Positions 50,476 to 58,196 of a DNA stretch of 64,000 bases are shown piece after piece. The position numbers and the translations under genes are program-made. The stretch is from NCBI GenBank assembly GCA_963775695.1, contig CAVZJU010000007.1, positions 401,381 to 465,380 of the forward strand, in the 5' to 3' direction. The notes beneath the pieces are model-generated. The model made no database searches, was not told the origin of the DNA, and was given only the letters and a program-made list of their open reading frames with translations. Numbering within the stretch: the first letter of the stretch is position 1; every line of letters starts with the position of its first letter. Source of the DNA: DATBLE01 sp963775695. GTDB lineage: Bacteria; Actinomycetota; Thermoleophilia; Gaiellales; Gaiellaceae.

Positions 50476-51239
50476 TGCCCGGATCCGCGCTCGAGCTCGA
50501 CCGCGTCGCCGTCCGGCTCGGCGGGCGCAACGTCGTGGACGGTGTGTCGTTCGCGGTCGAGCCCGGCGACTGGGTGACGCTGATCGGGCCGAACGGCGCC
50601 GGCAAGACCAGCCTGCTGCGCGCGATCGCCGGGCTGATCGGCCATCGTGGCGAGATCCGGCTGAACGGCGATCCGTTGCATGCGCTGCGCCGACGGGAGG
50701 TGGCCCAACGGGTCGCCCTCGTCCCGCAGGCGCCCCTGATGCCGGCGGGGCTGAGCGTCGAGGAGTACGTCCTGCTCGGCCGCACGCCGTACGTCTCCTA
50801 CGTCGGCCGCGAGGGGCGGGGGGATTTCGCCGCAGCTGCGTCGGCCATGGCTCGGCTCGACCTGGCCGACCTCACGGGCCGGCAGCTGGGCACGCTCTCC
50901 GGCGGTGAGCGCCAGCGGGCGGTCCTTGCGCGCGCGCTTGCGCAGGACTCGCCGCTGCTCCTGCTCGACGAGCCGACCAGCGCCCTCGACGCCGGGCGCC
51001 AGCAGGAGGCGCTCGAGCTGATCGACGGCCTGCGCCTGGATGCAGGGCTGACCGTCGTCGCCGCCATGCACGACCTCACGCTCGCCGGTCTCTACGCCCC
51101 GAAGCTCCTCCTGCTGTCCGGCGGGCGCATCGTCGCGGAGGGCGCTGCGGCGGAAGTGCTCACCGAGCCGCTGATCGAGGAGCACTACGGCGCGCGCGTC
51201 CGCGTGCTCGAGGGCGCGGTGATCCCGGTCCGCCGGTGA
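50475..51239 (+). CDS. btuD: vitamin B12 ABC transporter ATP-binding protein
   Basis: 254 residues. Walker A 'IGPNGAGKTSLLRAIAG' (about 37-53), Q-loop 'ALVPQAPLMPAGLSVEEYV', signature 'LSGGERQRAVLARALA' (about 142) and Walker B 'LLLLDEPTSALD' are complete. The C-terminus 'EHYGARVRVLEG' is typical of the FepC/BtuD group. GTG 50475 follows btuC with a one-base overlap and its stop overlaps the start of the cobU remnant as GTGA. Confidence 0.93.
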   Translation: MPGSALELDRVAVRLGGRNVVDGVSFAVEPGDWVTLIGPNGAGKTSLLRAIAGLIGHRGEIRLNGDPLHALRRREVAQRVALVPQAPLMPAGLSVEEYVLLGRTPYVSYVGREGRGDFAAAASAMARLDLADLTGRQLGTLSGGERQRAVLARALAQDSPLLLLDEPTSALDAGRQQEALELIDGLRLDAGLTVVAAMHDLTLAGLYAPKLLLLSGGRIVAEGAAAEVLTEPLIEEHYGARVRVLEGAVIPVRR

Positions 51240-51332
51240 GCCTGGTGGTACTGCTCGGCGCCGCGCGCAGCGGGAAGTCCGCGCTCGCCCGGCTCCAGGA
51301 GCTCTTCGAGCACGCTCGTATACTCGCTCGCG
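51236..51332 (+). pseudogene. cobU: cobU (adenosylcobinamide kinase) N-terminal stump
   Basis: GTG 51236, in a GTGA overlap with the btuD stop, reads 'VSLVVLLGAARSGKSALA'. This is the P-loop start of CobU (consensus LxGGARSGKS), which often follows B12 transport genes. After about 18 codons the similarity stops ('RLQELFEHARILARDGAGRD') and the DNA becomes the promoter and start of the cinA-like gene. The rest of the roughly 170-residue kinase is missing, so a deletion joining btuD to the cinA region is the simplest explanation. Confidence 0.6.
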
Positions 51333-52049
51333 ATGGCGCGGGCCGCGATCCTCACCGTCGGGAACGAGCTCCTGTCAGGGGACGTCGAGAACACGAACGG
51401 CTCGTGGCTGGCGCGGCGGCTGGCCGAGCTCGGCGTCGAGGTCACGCTGATCGCGGTCGTGGCGGACGAGATCGACCGGGTCGCCGTGTTCGTCCGGGAG
51501 CAGGCGGCGGTCGTGGACGTCGTGGTCGTCACCGGCGGGCTCGGCGGTACGCCGGACGACGTCACCCGCGAGTCGATCGCCGCCGCGTTCGGCGTCGGTC
51601 AGGTGGAGATCGGCGACGTCGCCGCGCGACTTCGCGCGCGTTTCAGCGGGGATCCGGAGTACGCGGCACGCTGGGCGCTGCTCCCGGAGGGCAGCCGCCC
51701 GCTCGAGATCCCGAACGGCGGGGCGCCGGGCTTCGTGATCGAGAACGTCTACGTGCTGCCGGGCCTGCCGGCCGAGATGGAGGCGATGTTCGAGACGATC
51801 GCCGACGAGGTGCGCGGGGGAGCGCCGATCGCCACCTGGCGACGGACCTACCGGACGACCGAGAGTCGTATCGTCGACGTGCTCGAGGAGGTGACCGCGC
51901 GCCACCCGGGCGTGCGCGTCGGTTCGTACCCGAGTTTCGCCGGCGGGGTTGCCGAGGTCGAGATCGTGATCAAGTCCGGTGATCCGGGCGCGCTCGCCGC
52001 AGCGACGGCGTGGATTGAGCCTGCGCTGGAGCGGGCGGCCTCCGGCTAG
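51333..52049 (+). CDS. cinA: CinA-like competence/damage-inducible (MoCF-domain) protein
   Basis: 238 residues of the MoaB/Mog (MoCF_biosynth) fold as found at the N-terminus of CinA: 'AAILTVGNELLSGDVENTNG', 'WLARRLAELGVEVTLIAVVA', 'VVVTGGLGGTPDDVTRESIA' and 'VYVLPGLPAEMEAMFETIAD'. The C-terminal nicotinamide-nucleotide deamidase domain of full CinA is absent, as in many actinobacterial homologues. A TATACT hexamer at 51319-51324 ends 8 bases before ATG 51333, again suggesting a leaderless mRNA. Confidence 0.88.
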   Translation: MARAAILTVGNELLSGDVENTNGSWLARRLAELGVEVTLIAVVADEIDRVAVFVREQAAVVDVVVVTGGLGGTPDDVTRESIAAAFGVGQVEIGDVAARLRARFSGDPEYAARWALLPEGSRPLEIPNGGAPGFVIENVYVLPGLPAEMEAMFETIADEVRGGAPIATWRRTYRTTESRIVDVLEEVTARHPGVRVGSYPSFAGGVAEVEIVIKSGDPGALAAATAWIEPALERAASG

Positions 52050-52089
52050 AGCCCTCGGCCGGGGGAACTGTCGCGGGCGCTTCCGGCCG

Positions 52090-53046
52090 ATGGCCAGGAG
52101 GATGCCGGTCGGCCCTCGCTTGCGCAGGTACGTCCTCCCGGGCGCGATCGCAGTTGCGACCGTGGCCGCCTTCGCGGTGGTTGCGCGCAGGACGGCTGGC
52201 GATGCCGTCTCGGCAGCGGCGAGCCCGGACTGGCTCCTGCTCGCTGCCGGCTTCGCCGTCGGCGCCGTCGTCCAGCCTTTGCGCGCGCTTGCCTGGCGCC
52301 AGACCCTCGGGCCCGGCGTTGGATTTCGTGCGATCTACGCGGCGAGCGCGGTCGGATCGTTTCTCGACACCGTCCTTCCCGGCCGGCTCGGCGAGGCAGC
52401 GAAGGTCGGCGTGCTCCGCGCCGCTTCGGCCAAGCAATGGCCCGGGCTGCCGCGTGCGGGAGGCAGCCTCCTCGCCGCGCATCTGACCGAGGCGATCGCG
52501 TTCTGTCTCGTCGGCGCAACCGCCGGAGTCCTCCTGCCGGTTCCCGGCTGGATGCGTGGCGCGCTGATCGGCGCGGTCACCCTCGCCGCCGGCGGGATCG
52601 TCGCCGCCGCCGCTCTCCACCACAGGTTTGGTCGCCGGCTGCCGGCATGGGCCGACGGTTTCCTCGCCGCCGCCGGCGCTCCCCGTCCGGTGCTCCTGCG
52701 GACGCTGGCAATCCTCCTCGCCACGTGGGCGGTGCGCTGGCTCGGCGTCACGCTGACGCTGAACGCCCTCGGCGTCCACGCCGGCCTCGGCACCGCGCTG
52801 GTCTACATGACGGTCACCGGACTCGCCAACGTCGCGCCGATCCTGCCGGGCAACGCGGGGCTGTATCAGGGCGCGGCCGTCGGCGCGCTGGCGATGGTCG
52901 GTCACGCCGGGGCGACCGCCGTGGCCGCCAGCCTCGTCATGCCGATGATGGCGACTGCGATCACCGCGTCCGCGGCACTGGTCGGCCTCGCGCTCTACGG
53001 CCGCCGCTTCGCCGAGCTGCCTCGCGCAGCCCTCCGCCGGGGTTAG
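52090..53046 (+). CDS. YbhN/lysylphosphatidylglycerol-synthase-TM-like membrane protein
   Basis: 318 residues with about 8 membrane helices of the UPF0104/LPG_synthase_TM family. 'FLDTVLPGRLGEAAKVGVLR' is the diagnostic motif and 'ANVAPILPGNAGLYQGAAVG' the second conserved block. The soluble lysyl-transferase domain is missing, so it is not a full MprF; it may flip lipids or polyprenyl-linked sugars. ATG 52090 is 40 bases after cinA. The 130 bases to pcrA hold no recognised gene. Confidence 0.82.
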   Translation: MARRMPVGPRLRRYVLPGAIAVATVAAFAVVARRTAGDAVSAAASPDWLLLAAGFAVGAVVQPLRALAWRQTLGPGVGFRAIYAASAVGSFLDTVLPGRLGEAAKVGVLRAASAKQWPGLPRAGGSLLAAHLTEAIAFCLVGATAGVLLPVPGWMRGALIGAVTLAAGGIVAAAALHHRFGRRLPAWADGFLAAAGAPRPVLLRTLAILLATWAVRWLGVTLTLNALGVHAGLGTALVYMTVTGLANVAPILPGNAGLYQGAAVGALAMVGHAGATAVAASLVMPMMATAITASAALVGLALYGRRFAELPRAALRRG

Positions 53047-53176
53047 TTCGCGCCGGCGCGAGACCTGGAAGGTCCGCGGCTGCTCGACGAGGGTCTCCGG
53101 TCGGCGACGAATGCCTCGAGGCCGGCGAGGGTCGCGTCCGGAAAGACCGCCGCCGCGCACCGCTAGCATCGGGCGC

Positions 53177-56100
53177 ATGGCCGTCGCGAAGCCGCAGGAC
53201 TATCTCGCCGACCTGAACCCGGCCCAACGGGAGGCGGTGCTGACGACCGAGGGGCCGCTGCTCGTGATCGCCGGCGCCGGCTCCGGGAAGACCCGCGTGC
53301 TCACCTACCGGGTCGCACACCTGATCTCGGCCTGCGGCGTGCAGCCCAACGAGATCCTCGCGATCACGTTCACGAACAAGGCGGCCGGGGAGATGCGCGA
53401 CCGGCTCGAGGGCCTGCTCGGCAACCTTGCGCGCGCGATCTGGATTCTCACCTTTCACGCGGCCTGCGGCCGCATCCTCCGCCGCGAGGCGCCGCGGCTC
53501 GGCTACAAGTCGAACTTCTCGATCTACGACCAGGCCGACCAGGTGCGGCTGACCAAGCAGTGCCTGGAGGATCTCGACCGCGATCCGAAACGGTTCGTCC
53601 CGCGCGGGATCCATGCGCAGATCTCGAACGCGAAGAACCAGCTGATCGGCCCGGACGAGTACCTGAGTCGCGTCGAGTCGTTCTACGACCAGACCGTGGC
53701 CGACGTGTACCGGCTGTACCAGAAGCGGCTGCACGATTCGAACGCGATGGACTTCGACGACCTGCTGATGCTCACCGTCGAGGTGCTGGAGCGGTTCCCC
53801 GAGGCGCTGGAGCGCTGGCAGAAGGCGTTTCGCTACGTGCTGGTCGACGAGTACCAGGACACGAACCACGCGCAGTACAGGCTGCTCCAGCTCCTGGCCG
53901 GCAAACACCGGAACCTGATGGTGGTCGGAGATCCAGATCAGTGCCTCGTTGCCGGAACGAAGATCACCATGGCGGACGGATCGACGAAGCCGGTCGAGGA
54001 AATCCGCGTCGGCGACGAAGTGCTGTCGTGCCACGGGAGCGGGCGCTTCGGGCGTGCGCCCGTCCGTCGGGTACACGAGTCGACCCACTGGAAGGGAGTC
54101 GCGATCACGACGGAGAGCGGACGGAGAATCGTCTCGACGCCGGAGCACGTCCACTTCGCGGGCTTCAAGGCCGGGCGCACTCCACAGCTGCAGATGACCT
54201 ACCTGATGTACAAGGCCGGGTCGGGATTCCGGATCGGGACCTCTCGGACATACGCGAACGGCCAGCCGAGGCCGGTCGCGGGCCCCCAAGTCCGGTTGGC
54301 CGGCGAGCACGCGGATGCCGCCTGGGTCGTGGGAGTCCACGGCAGCGAGGCCGAGGCTCGCGCATCGGAGACGAAGCTGTCGCTCCGATACCAGCTCCCG
54401 ACGGTGCCGTTCGTTGCCGGGCCGTACCGCACGGCAGCGGGTCGCAGTCTCGTCGGTGACCAGAAACTGCTCGACGCCGGGTTCGCCGAGATCGACACCG
54501 AGCGCGGCGCTCGCCGGTTGCTACGCGAGCACGGGCTCAGCTTCTCGCATCCCCACTTCAGCACGCCCACGACAACGGCGGGCAGGCGCGTCCGTCGTCG
54601 CCTCACGGTGACGCTGTGTGCAGATTCCCGCGGCGGCCGCCCACTGCACCGGATAGCACTCTTCGGCTACGACCAAGAAGGGCGCGAGGCTCTCGAGGGA
54701 GTGGGCCTGTCTGTCAGGCCCTCGAAGCTGAACGGGCGCGGCTGGCGCCTCGAAACCTCGAACAGCGACTTCGGACGTCTCCGGGAAATCGTCGCCCTGA
54801 TCCAGCAGACGCTCGACGTCTCGGTGCGCTTCACAGCGAATCTCGCGGGCCAGGATTGCGGCACCCGAGGGCGCAATGCGCTGCCCTTCATGCCCGCCTC
54901 CGCTGTACGCCCGGGCATGGCGATGGTCGACGAACTCGGTGAGTTCGATGTGGTGCGGTCGGTCGAACGGGTCATTCTCGACCGTCCTGTCTACGACCTC
55001 GACGTCGAGCGTACGCACAACGTCATCGCGAACGGTCTGGTCACGCACAACTCGATCTACGCGTTTCGAGGCGCCGACATCCGGAACATCCTCGAATTCG
55101 AGCGCGACTTCCCCGAGACCCGTGTGATCCCGCTCGAGCAGAACTATCGCTCGACCAACACGATCCTCAACGCGGCGAACGCGGTGATCGCGCACAACCG
55201 CGAGCGGAAGGAGAAGAACCTCTGGTCGGAGCTCGGCGAGGGGCGGCCGGTGCACGCGATCGAGGTGGAGGACGAGCACGCCGAGGCGCGGTTCGCGGCC
55301 GCCGAGATCGCCGCGCTCGTCGAGGAGGGCTACTCGGCCGAGGAGATCGCGGTCTTCTACCGGACGAACGCGCAGTCGCGGGTGCTGGAGGACGTGCTCG
55401 TCCGCCAGGGGATCGCCTACCAGGTGATCGGCGGGCCGCGCTTCTATGAGCGCGCCGAGATCAGGGACCTCGTCGGGTACCTGCAAGTGCTGGACAACCC
55501 GTTCGACGCCGCCGCGCTCCTGCGCATCGCGAACAGGCCGAAGCGCGGCATCGGCGACGCGACCATGAACCGCCTCCGCGCCTACGCCGACGGACACGGG
55601 ATGTCGCTGTTCGAGTCGCTCGCGTACCCGGAGGAGGCGGGGATCGGCGCAGCGCCGCTGAAGAACGTCACAGCGCTGCGCACGCTGCTGATCTCGCTCC
55701 AGGCGGCAGCGCAGGAGCTGCCCGTGCCAGAGCTGATCGAGGCCGTGCTCGAGCGCTCCGGGTACGCCGGGTCGCTCGAGGCGGAGCGGACGATCGAGGC
55801 GCAGGGCCGCCTCGAGAACCTGCACGAGCTGATCGGCGTCGGTCGCGAATACGTCCAGCAGGCCCAAGGGGGTGCCAGAGGCACCCCCGGTCTTGCGCCG
55901 GGCGCCGGCGGCTCTGCCGCCGGCGCTTCCAGCGTCGAGCAGCCCAGCCTCTCGGGGTTCCTCCAGGAGATCTCGCTCTACTCCGACCAGGACGCGATCC
56001 GCGGCGAGCAGAGCCTCGTCACGCTGATGACCATCCACAATGCCAAGGGCCTCGAGTTCAAGGCCGTGTTCGTGATCGGGATGGAGGAGGGGATCTTCCC

Positions 56101-56509
56101 GCACATGCGCTCGATCGAGGAGCAGGGGGTGGAGGAGGAGCGGCGCCTCGCCTACGTCGGGATGACGCGCGCCGAGGAGCGCCTCGTACTGACCCATGCC
56201 ACCTCGCGCTCGCTCTGGGGGAGCCGCACCTTCAACCTCCCCTCGCGCTTCCTCGACGAGCTGCCGGAGGAGGGCGTCGTGGTCGAGCGGCTGCGGCCGG
56301 CGTCGTGGAGCGGGTACGGCGCCCGCGACGTGATGCCGCGCGAGCACGTGCCCGCGCTGGCGACCGGTGACTCCGTGCGCCACGGGACCCTGGGCGAGGG
56401 CGTCGTCGTCCGCGTCGAGCCGGGCGGCGTCGTCACGGTGCGGTTCGCCGACGACGGCGCCGAGCGCAGGCTGATGCTCGAGTACGCGCCGCTGGAGAAG
56501 ATCGCCTGA
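53177..56509 (+). CDS. pcrA: ATP-dependent DNA helicase PcrA/UvrD with intein
   Basis: SF1A 3'-5' helicase for repair and replication. The precursor is 1110 residues; removing the 370-residue intein (residues 256-625) leaves about 740. Walker A 'IAGAGSGKTRVLTYR' (about 31-45), 'AITFTNKAAGEMRDR', 'DFDDLL', 'LVDEYQDTNHAQYRLLQLLA' (motif II), then 'VVGDPDQ' | intein | 'SIYAFRGADI' (motif III). Later come 'LEQNYRSTNTILN', 'VTLMTIHNAKGLEFKAVFV' and 'RRLAYVGMTRAEERLVLTHA'. A linker of about 21 Gly/Ala residues near 55862-55930 is encoded by two hairpins. ATG 53177 is preceded by TAGCAT 7 bases upstream. Confidence 0.95.
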   Translation: MAVAKPQDYLADLNPAQREAVLTTEGPLLVIAGAGSGKTRVLTYRVAHLISACGVQPNEILAITFTNKAAGEMRDRLEGLLGNLARAIWILTFHAACGRILRREAPRLGYKSNFSIYDQADQVRLTKQCLEDLDRDPKRFVPRGIHAQISNAKNQLIGPDEYLSRVESFYDQTVADVYRLYQKRLHDSNAMDFDDLLMLTVEVLERFPEALERWQKAFRYVLVDEYQDTNHAQYRLLQLLAGKHRNLMVVGDPDQCLVAGTKITMADGSTKPVEEIRVGDEVLSCHGSGRFGRAPVRRVHESTHWKGVAITTESGRRIVSTPEHVHFAGFKAGRTPQLQMTYLMYKAGSGFRIGTSRTYANGQPRPVAGPQVRLAGEHADAAWVVGVHGSEAEARASETKLSLRYQLPTVPFVAGPYRTAAGRSLVGDQKLLDAGFAEIDTERGARRLLREHGLSFSHPHFSTPTTTAGRRVRRRLTVTLCADSRGGRPLHRIALFGYDQEGREALEGVGLSVRPSKLNGRGWRLETSNSDFGRLREIVALIQQTLDVSVRFTANLAGQDCGTRGRNALPFMPASAVRPGMAMVDELGEFDVVRSVERVILDRPVYDLDVERTHNVIANGLVTHNSIYAFRGADIRNILEFERDFPETRVIPLEQNYRSTNTILNAANAVIAHNRERKEKNLWSELGEGRPVHAIEVEDEHAEARFAAAEIAALVEEGYSAEEIAVFYRTNAQSRVLEDVLVRQGIAYQVIGGPRFYERAEIRDLVGYLQVLDNPFDAAALLRIANRPKRGIGDATMNRLRAYADGHGMSLFESLAYPEEAGIGAAPLKNVTALRTLLISLQAAAQELPVPELIEAVLERSGYAGSLEAERTIEAQGRLENLHELIGVGREYVQQAQGGARGTPGLAPGAGGSAAGASSVEQPSLSGFLQEISLYSDQDAIRGEQSLVTLMTIHNAKGLEFKAVFVIGMEEGIFPHMRSIEEQGVEEERRLAYVGMTRAEERLVLTHATSRSLWGSRTFNLPSRFLDELPEEGVVVERLRPASWSGYGARDVMPREHVPALATGDSVRHGTLGEGVVVRVEPGGVVTVRFADDGAERRLMLEYAPLEKIA
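53942..55051 (+). mobile_element. intein within pcrA motif III
   Basis: 370 residues from Cys1 ('CLVAGTKITMADGSTKPVEE') to the terminal Asn ('VIANGLVTHN'), with Ser as the +1 residue. Block B has 'STPEHVHFAG' (TxxH type) and block F/G reads 'VYDLDVERTHNVIANGLVTH'. The central 200 residues lack LAGLIDADG motifs. They include 'MYKAGSGFRIGTSRTYANG' and 'HADAAWVVGVHGSEAEARAS', resembling the middle region of other actinobacterial UvrD inteins. The element splits GDPDQ/SIY, a catalytic site, as inteins usually do. Splicing residues look intact. Confidence 0.92.
55868..55926 (+). repeat. two tandem hairpins inside the pcrA reading frame
   Basis: GGGGGTGCC-AGA-GGCACCCCC (55868-55888, 9 bp) and GCGCCGGCGGC-TCT-GCCGCCGGCGC (55902-55926, 11 bp) are both perfect. 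They encode the low-complexity linker 'GGARGTPGLAPGAGGSAAGA', which lies between conserved helicase segments. This looks like an in-frame palindromic insertion. Confidence 0.65.
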
Positions 56510-57726
56510 TGGAGATCCGCACCTGCGCGAGCGCCGAGGAGCTCCGCGACGCCGTCGGCGTGATCGTCCACTACTTCGGCCGGGAGAAGCCGGACGACGA
56601 CTGGGTCGACCGCTGGCTGAAGGTCTTCGAGCTCGATCGCATGCACGCCGCAGTGGAGGACGACGGCTCGATCGTCGGCGGCGCGGGCGCATTCGGCTTC
56701 CGGATGACGGTGCCCGGAGACGTACAGCTACCGACCGCCGGCGTGACGGTCGTCGGCGTCCTGCCGACGCATCGGCGCCGCGGCGTCCTCCGCTCGATGA
56801 TGCGCGCCCAGCTCGACGACGTGCACGAACGAGGTGAGCCCCTCGCAGTGCTGTGGGCATCCGAGGAGACGATCTACGGCCGGTACGGCTACGGCCTCGC
56901 CACACTGAACGCCCAGCTCGACGTCGAGAAGTCGTTCGCCGCGTTCCGCCCGGGCGTGCATACGGCCGGCCGCGTGCGTCTGGTCGACTTCGACACCGCC
57001 GCGCAGCAGCTGCCACCGGTCTACGACGCGGTGCAGCGGGTCACGCCGGGCATGTACGAGCGTTCCGAGGCCTGGTGGCGGAACCGGCAGCTCGTCGACC
57101 CCGAGAACTTCCGGTTCGGCGGCGGCCCCAAGCACGTCGCCGTGCTCGACGTGGACGGCGAGCCGCAGGCATACGCGATCTACCGCCTGCACGTCGCCTT
57201 CGGCGACCTGGGACCGGAGACGAAGCTGCGCACCCTCGAGGTGATCGCCGCGACGCCGGCGGCGACCGCGTCGATCTGGCGTTACCTCCTCGACGTCGAC
57301 TGGACGAAGACGGTCTCGGCCGGGCTGCAACCCGTCGACCACCCGCTGCTCCTGCTCCTTGCCCGTCCGAGTCTGGCGAGGCCGACGATCTCAGACGGGC
57401 TCTGGGTGCGGCTCGTCGACGTCGAAGCGGCGCTCTCGGGGAGGACATACACGGGCGAGGGCTCCGTCGTCCTGGACGTCCGCGACGAGTTCTGCGCCTG
57501 GAACGAGGGTCGGTGGCGGCTCGCGCGCGGCGAGGCGGCCAGGACGAGCGACGAGGCGGACATCGCGCTCGACGTCTCCGACCTCGGCTCGGTCTACCTG
57601 GGCGGCTTCACGTTCCGCGACCTGCAGCGCGCCGGTCGCCTGGACGAGCGGACGGAAGGCGCCGTCTACCTGGCCGACGCGATCTTCCGGACCGGGGGCG
57701 TACCCTGGTGCCCCGAGATCTTCTGA
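56509..57726 (+). CDS. eis: Eis-type GNAT N-acetyltransferase
   Basis: 405 residues with the tandem GNAT and sterol-carrier-like architecture of Eis. Acetyl-CoA loop 'VVGVLPTHRRRGVLRSMM', then 'ILWASE'-type block ('PLAVLWASEETIYGRYGYGL') and the C-terminal 'CPEIF' ending in Phe, whose carboxylate is catalytic in Eis. Relatives acetylate aminoglycosides and protein lysines; the natural substrate is unknown. ATG 56509 shares a base with the pcrA stop, so it is coupled to pcrA. The 3' end overlaps a minus-strand small gene by 61 bases. Confidence 0.85.
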   Translation: MEIRTCASAEELRDAVGVIVHYFGREKPDDDWVDRWLKVFELDRMHAAVEDDGSIVGGAGAFGFRMTVPGDVQLPTAGVTVVGVLPTHRRRGVLRSMMRAQLDDVHERGEPLAVLWASEETIYGRYGYGLATLNAQLDVEKSFAAFRPGVHTAGRVRLVDFDTAAQQLPPVYDAVQRVTPGMYERSEAWWRNRQLVDPENFRFGGGPKHVAVLDVDGEPQAYAIYRLHVAFGDLGPETKLRTLEVIAATPAATASIWRYLLDVDWTKTVSAGLQPVDHPLLLLLARPSLARPTISDGLWVRLVDVEAALSGRTYTGEGSVVLDVRDEFCAWNEGRWRLARGEAARTSDEADIALDVSDLGSVYLGGFTFRDLQRAGRLDERTEGAVYLADAIFRTGGVPWCPEIF

Positions 57727-58034
57727 CGGTGGTGGCTCTGGACGATCCGCTGTGAGAGTGCCTGGCGGATGTCGTCCGGTGCGCTCGAATAGACCTTCAG
57801 GTCGGCCGGCAGGGAGCTGAGCGCCGCGCGGTAGCACACGAGCGGATAGGTGCCGTCGATCCGCCCGTCCGACCAGTCGCGGAGCAAGCGGCTCTGGCAG
57901 CTCGCGGCCGTCGGCGCTGCCGGCTGCGATACCGCTGCATGGGTGCCGCTGCCGCGGTGGAGCGTGAAGAGCAGCACCAGCGAAACGGCGCCGATTCCGA
58001 TCCCCGCCACGATTGCCACCCGAACCAGGCGCAT
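57666..58034 (-). CDS. small membrane-anchored protein, unknown
   Basis: 122 residues from ATG at 58034: 'MRLVRVAIVAGIGIGAVSLV' gives one N-terminal membrane helix, followed by an extracytoplasmic part with two Cys ('CQSRLLRDWSDGRIDG' and 'YPLVCYRAALSSLP') that may form a disulfide. The C-terminal 20 codons overlap the Eis gene in the opposite direction. No family is recognised. Composition away from the overlap is like a real secreted domain. Confidence 0.55.
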   Translation of the reverse strand: MRLVRVAIVAGIGIGAVSLVLLFTLHRGSGTHAAVSQPAAPTAASCQSRLLRDWSDGRIDGTYPLVCYRAALSSLPADLKVYSSAPDDIRQALSQRIVQSHHRQKISGHQGTPPVRKIASAR

Positions 58035-58196
58035 CTTGCCTCGTTTCCCCCGTTGACAGCACGCCAAACATCTTTCGCCGGGCAACGCGTTTGAAAGCGG
58101 CCGGATTTGGGAAGCGCCGCCCGATCGACCTGTCGGCGGCCCCGGATGCGATGATGCCCGAACGGCCCGGGCGGCGCTCGGCGAACCCGTGACGAC

